From assembly GCA_030141605.1 (NCBI GenBank), contig JAQGDQ010002388.1:64001-128000 (forward strand): DNA of 64,000 nucleotides, in the 5' to 3' direction. The notes beneath the pieces are model-generated. The model worked only from the letters and a program-made list of their open reading frames with translations. It was not told the DNA's origin and searched no databases. This DNA comes from Tubiluchus corallicola. Its lineage: Eukaryota > Priapulida > Priapulimorpha > Priapulimorphida > Tubiluchidae. Made by a program: the position numbers and the translations under genes. Below, piece after piece: positions 62,348 to 64,000 of this stretch (within the stretch, counting starts at the first letter, position 1; each line of letters begins with the position of its first letter).

Positions 62348-63472
62348 ATGGCTAAGCATTCTTCTTCATGTTCAAATCCCCCTCTTATTTCGGTTATCAT
62401 GCCGTCTTATAACCGAGAGAAATTTATTATAGACAGTATTGAAAGCGTTCTTAGGCAGACTTATAAAAACTGGGAGCTAATTATTATTGATGACGTTTCC
62501 TCTGATAACACTGTTTCTATTATTCAGAAGTATCAGCAAAGCGAACATCGAATCACACTATTACAAAACGAACATAATATGGGAGTTGCCGCAACAGTCA
62601 ACCGGGGCATCGCACAAGCAAAGGGAACTTATATAGCTCGTCTTGACGATGATGATTGCTTTCATCCTAGAAAGTTAGAGATTCATACACAGTTTATGGA
62701 GAATAACACGCATATTGATATAAGTGGAACAGCGAATTTTACGGTTTACAACGATGGTACGATTGCTCATCAATCTCATCGGTATGACTTCCCCTCTTCT
62801 ATTTTGAAATTCGCGACGCCTTTTCGGTTGATGTGTTTACAGACGACATTTATGGCAAGGGCGACATTATTTCAAAAGCTTTATAAACAGGCAGGCCATT
62901 TTTACAATCCTGTTTTTCGCAGGGGAGAAGATTGGGAACTCTTTCTCCGGATCGCTGTTGATGATACTCTTAGTGCTGCAAATCTCTCTTTACCGTTAAC
63001 GTATGTACGGTATGCTTCCAGGCCACCTGTAACGTTTGATGATCTGTCCAATCCCGAGGTTCCTTATAGCCTAGGGCAGAAAAGCCTGGAAGATTTTATT
63101 CATGTTATTTTTGATGGGCAGAATGATATTTTACCGGAAGGTTTCTGGAGTCATTACAATATGTATACGCTTTCTATTGCAGATTTAAAAAGGCTTTTAG
63201 CTTCATTTAAGCAACATTGGGTTAAACGATATCGTCTTTATTCTTTTTACGAGCGTTCGGCTGTAAAATTTGTAATTGCGGATATTTTACGTCGTTATTA
63301 TCGCGGCTACACAAAATACAACCAAGAATGCGGGAAATTCATACATCTGCAAAAGAATATATGTTGTTTAAACCGTATTGTTAATTACGCAAATTTTCGT
63401 ACAAAATCTCGGCGCTTTTCTGAAAAAAGCGATTATATAGATATATTCAAAACCTCATCTTCTCATAGTTAA
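62348..63472 (+). CDS. GT2 family glycosyltransferase
   Basis: This 374-residue protein has an N-terminal GT-A domain: I-S-V-I-M-P-S-Y-N-R near residue 15, W-E-L-I-I-I-D-D-V-S-S-D-N near 50 and the D-x-D-type R-L-D-D-D-D-C near 100. G-E-D-W-E-L-F-L-R near 195 is the acceptor-side motif. The C-terminal 130 residues are basic without membrane helices. The ATG at 62348 is preferred because AAGG lies 6 bases upstream; an ATG at 62327 is also in frame. It likely adds a sugar to a cell-surface polysaccharide, with donor and acceptor unknown. No other polysaccharide genes are adjacent. Confidence 0.88.
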   Translation: MAKHSSSCSNPPLISVIMPSYNREKFIIDSIESVLRQTYKNWELIIIDDVSSDNTVSIIQKYQQSEHRITLLQNEHNMGVAATVNRGIAQAKGTYIARLDDDDCFHPRKLEIHTQFMENNTHIDISGTANFTVYNDGTIAHQSHRYDFPSSILKFATPFRLMCLQTTFMARATLFQKLYKQAGHFYNPVFRRGEDWELFLRIAVDDTLSAANLSLPLTYVRYASRPPVTFDDLSNPEVPYSLGQKSLEDFIHVIFDGQNDILPEGFWSHYNMYTLSIADLKRLLASFKQHWVKRYRLYSFYERSAVKFVIADILRRYYRGYTKYNQECGKFIHLQKNICCLNRIVNYANFRTKSRRFSEKSDYIDIFKTSSSHS

Positions 63473-63517
63473 GCGGGATATTTCTTTGATCGCTTTTCTT
63501 CTATAAAGCTGCTAGTA

Positions 63518-63529
63518 TAAACATGTTTA
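63518..63529. promoter_or_regulatory. 12-bp palindrome upstream of the altronate-dehydratase-like gene
   Basis: TAAACATGTTTA is a perfect palindrome 49 bases before the ATG at 63579. Its place and symmetry suit a dimeric repressor operator, but AT-rich palindromes arise by chance. Confidence 0.3.
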
Positions 63530-63578
63530 CTCACTCTATTTAATTATATTATGGTTATAGTGCCAGAAAGGTTATTTC

Positions 63579-64000
63579 ATGAAGCCTTATCATATTCTTC
63601 ATTCTTCCGATCATGTTGCTGTTGCTCTTATTTCCTTACAGGCTGGAGAGAGTTTTTCAATTAATGGTCATTTAGTTACTCTTCAAGACTCTATTCCTGC
63701 GGGGCATAAATTTTCTTTGGCTGATTTACCGGCTCATTCTGATATTATCAAGTATGGTAGTCCTATTGGTCATACGCTCTGCGCTATTAAAGCAGGAGAG
63801 CATGTTCATACGCATAATTTAGCGACGAATTTATCAGGGGTTTCCGAGTATAGTTATCATCCTGTTTCGCCTCCTCTTTTTTCATCGCCTTTTTCGCCTC
63901 CTGATATTTTTGTGTATGAGCGCCATAATGGCGCGATTGGTATTCGCAACGAGCTTTGGATACTTCCTACTGTGGGGTGTGTCAATGGAATTGGCCAGCA
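63579..64000 (+). CDS. Altronate dehydratase family protein, N-terminal part
   Basis: The gene starts at the ATG at 63579 after GAAAGG and runs off the window, leaving about 140 residues. The first ~100 form a SAF domain as in UxaA: I-P-A-G-H-K-F-S near residue 40, K-Y-G-S-P-I-G-H near 63 and A-G-E-H-V-H-T-H-N near 80. Then the dehydratase domain begins with G-I-R-N-E-L-W-I-L-P-T-V-G-C-V-N. It would dehydrate D-altronate (from galacturonate) or a related acid to a 2-keto-3-deoxy acid. That matches the beta-glucuronidase and KdgT-like genes elsewhere in the window. UxaA and galactarate dehydratase (GarD) share this fold; the N-terminal SAF fits UxaA. Confidence 0.85.
   Translation, partial: MKPYHILHSSDHVAVALISLQAGESFSINGHLVTLQDSIPAGHKFSLADLPAHSDIIKYGSPIGHTLCAIKAGEHVHTHNLATNLSGVSEYSYHPVSPPLFSSPFSPPDIFVYERHNGAIGIRNELWILPTVGCVNGIGQ

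Overview
The window looks like chromosomal DNA of an AT-rich, Gram-negative alphaproteobacterium with a heterotrophic, probably host- or gut-associated sugar-scavenging life. The evidence is gene order. The run nadD-rsfS-rlmH-gpmI-envC-ctpA-rppH, the pairs bamD-recN and pepA-holC, and an alphaproteobacterial-type membrane-anchored retropepsin are arrangements I associate with Rhodospirillales/Acetobacteraceae-like genomes. I cannot name the genus from sequence alone. No phage, IS element, plasmid function or CRISPR array was seen.

Layout. (1) 1-5110, plus strand: the end of a TPP enzyme (IolD-like), a ribose-type sugar ABC transporter (binding protein, double ATPase, permease) and a Gfo/Idh/MocA dehydrogenase, closed by a strong terminator. 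(2) 14512-5201, minus strand: one seven-gene operon behind a good sigma70-type promoter: sugar-binding lipoprotein, two MalFG-type permeases, a GH13_18 sugar phosphorylase, the transport ATPase, a second Gfo/Idh dehydrogenase and a GH2 beta-glucuronidase. It resembles the E. coli ycj glucoside locus. (3) 14860-15059: two tRNA-Ser genes. (4) 15257-16030: retropepsin-like protease. (5) 16056-21805: promoter, cobalamin riboswitch and btuB-btuF-btuC-btuD-tonB, followed by an M20 amidohydrolase. (6) 29569-23195, minus strand: a TRAP binding protein, a GH31 glycosidase, a sugar epimerase and L-fucose isomerase. (7) 29955-33280, divergent: KdgT-like permease, DUF1537 acid-sugar kinase and PdxA2-type dehydrogenase, a likely route from four-carbon acid sugars to dihydroxyacetone phosphate. 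(8) 33300-39984: recN, bamD, pepF, pyruvate kinase and a periplasmic cyclophilin. (9) 40065-42014: a large exported protein of unknown function. (10) 42272-44505: a VTT-domain membrane protein and a flavin disulfide oxidoreductase. (11) 44524-51038: the conserved nadD-to-rppH block. (12) 51044-58231: Na+/Ca2+ exchanger, a remnant of a short-chain dehydrogenase gene, msbA, pepA, holC and parE. (13) 58406-61810: ilvB-ilvN-ilvC. (14) 61871-63472: a broken glycosyltransferase copy beside an intact paralogue. (15) 63579 to the end: the start of an altronate-dehydratase-family gene.

The four catabolic loci work on a common plan: import intact glycosides or sugar acids, then cleave, oxidise or isomerise them in the cytoplasm. 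None of the glycoside hydrolases carries a signal peptide. No transcription factor gene is recognisable anywhere in the 64 kb. The visible regulation is therefore one riboswitch, several terminators and a few dyad or direct-repeat operator candidates. Decay is visible in two places (the SDR remnant and the glycosyltransferase pseudogene), which fits modest genome reduction.
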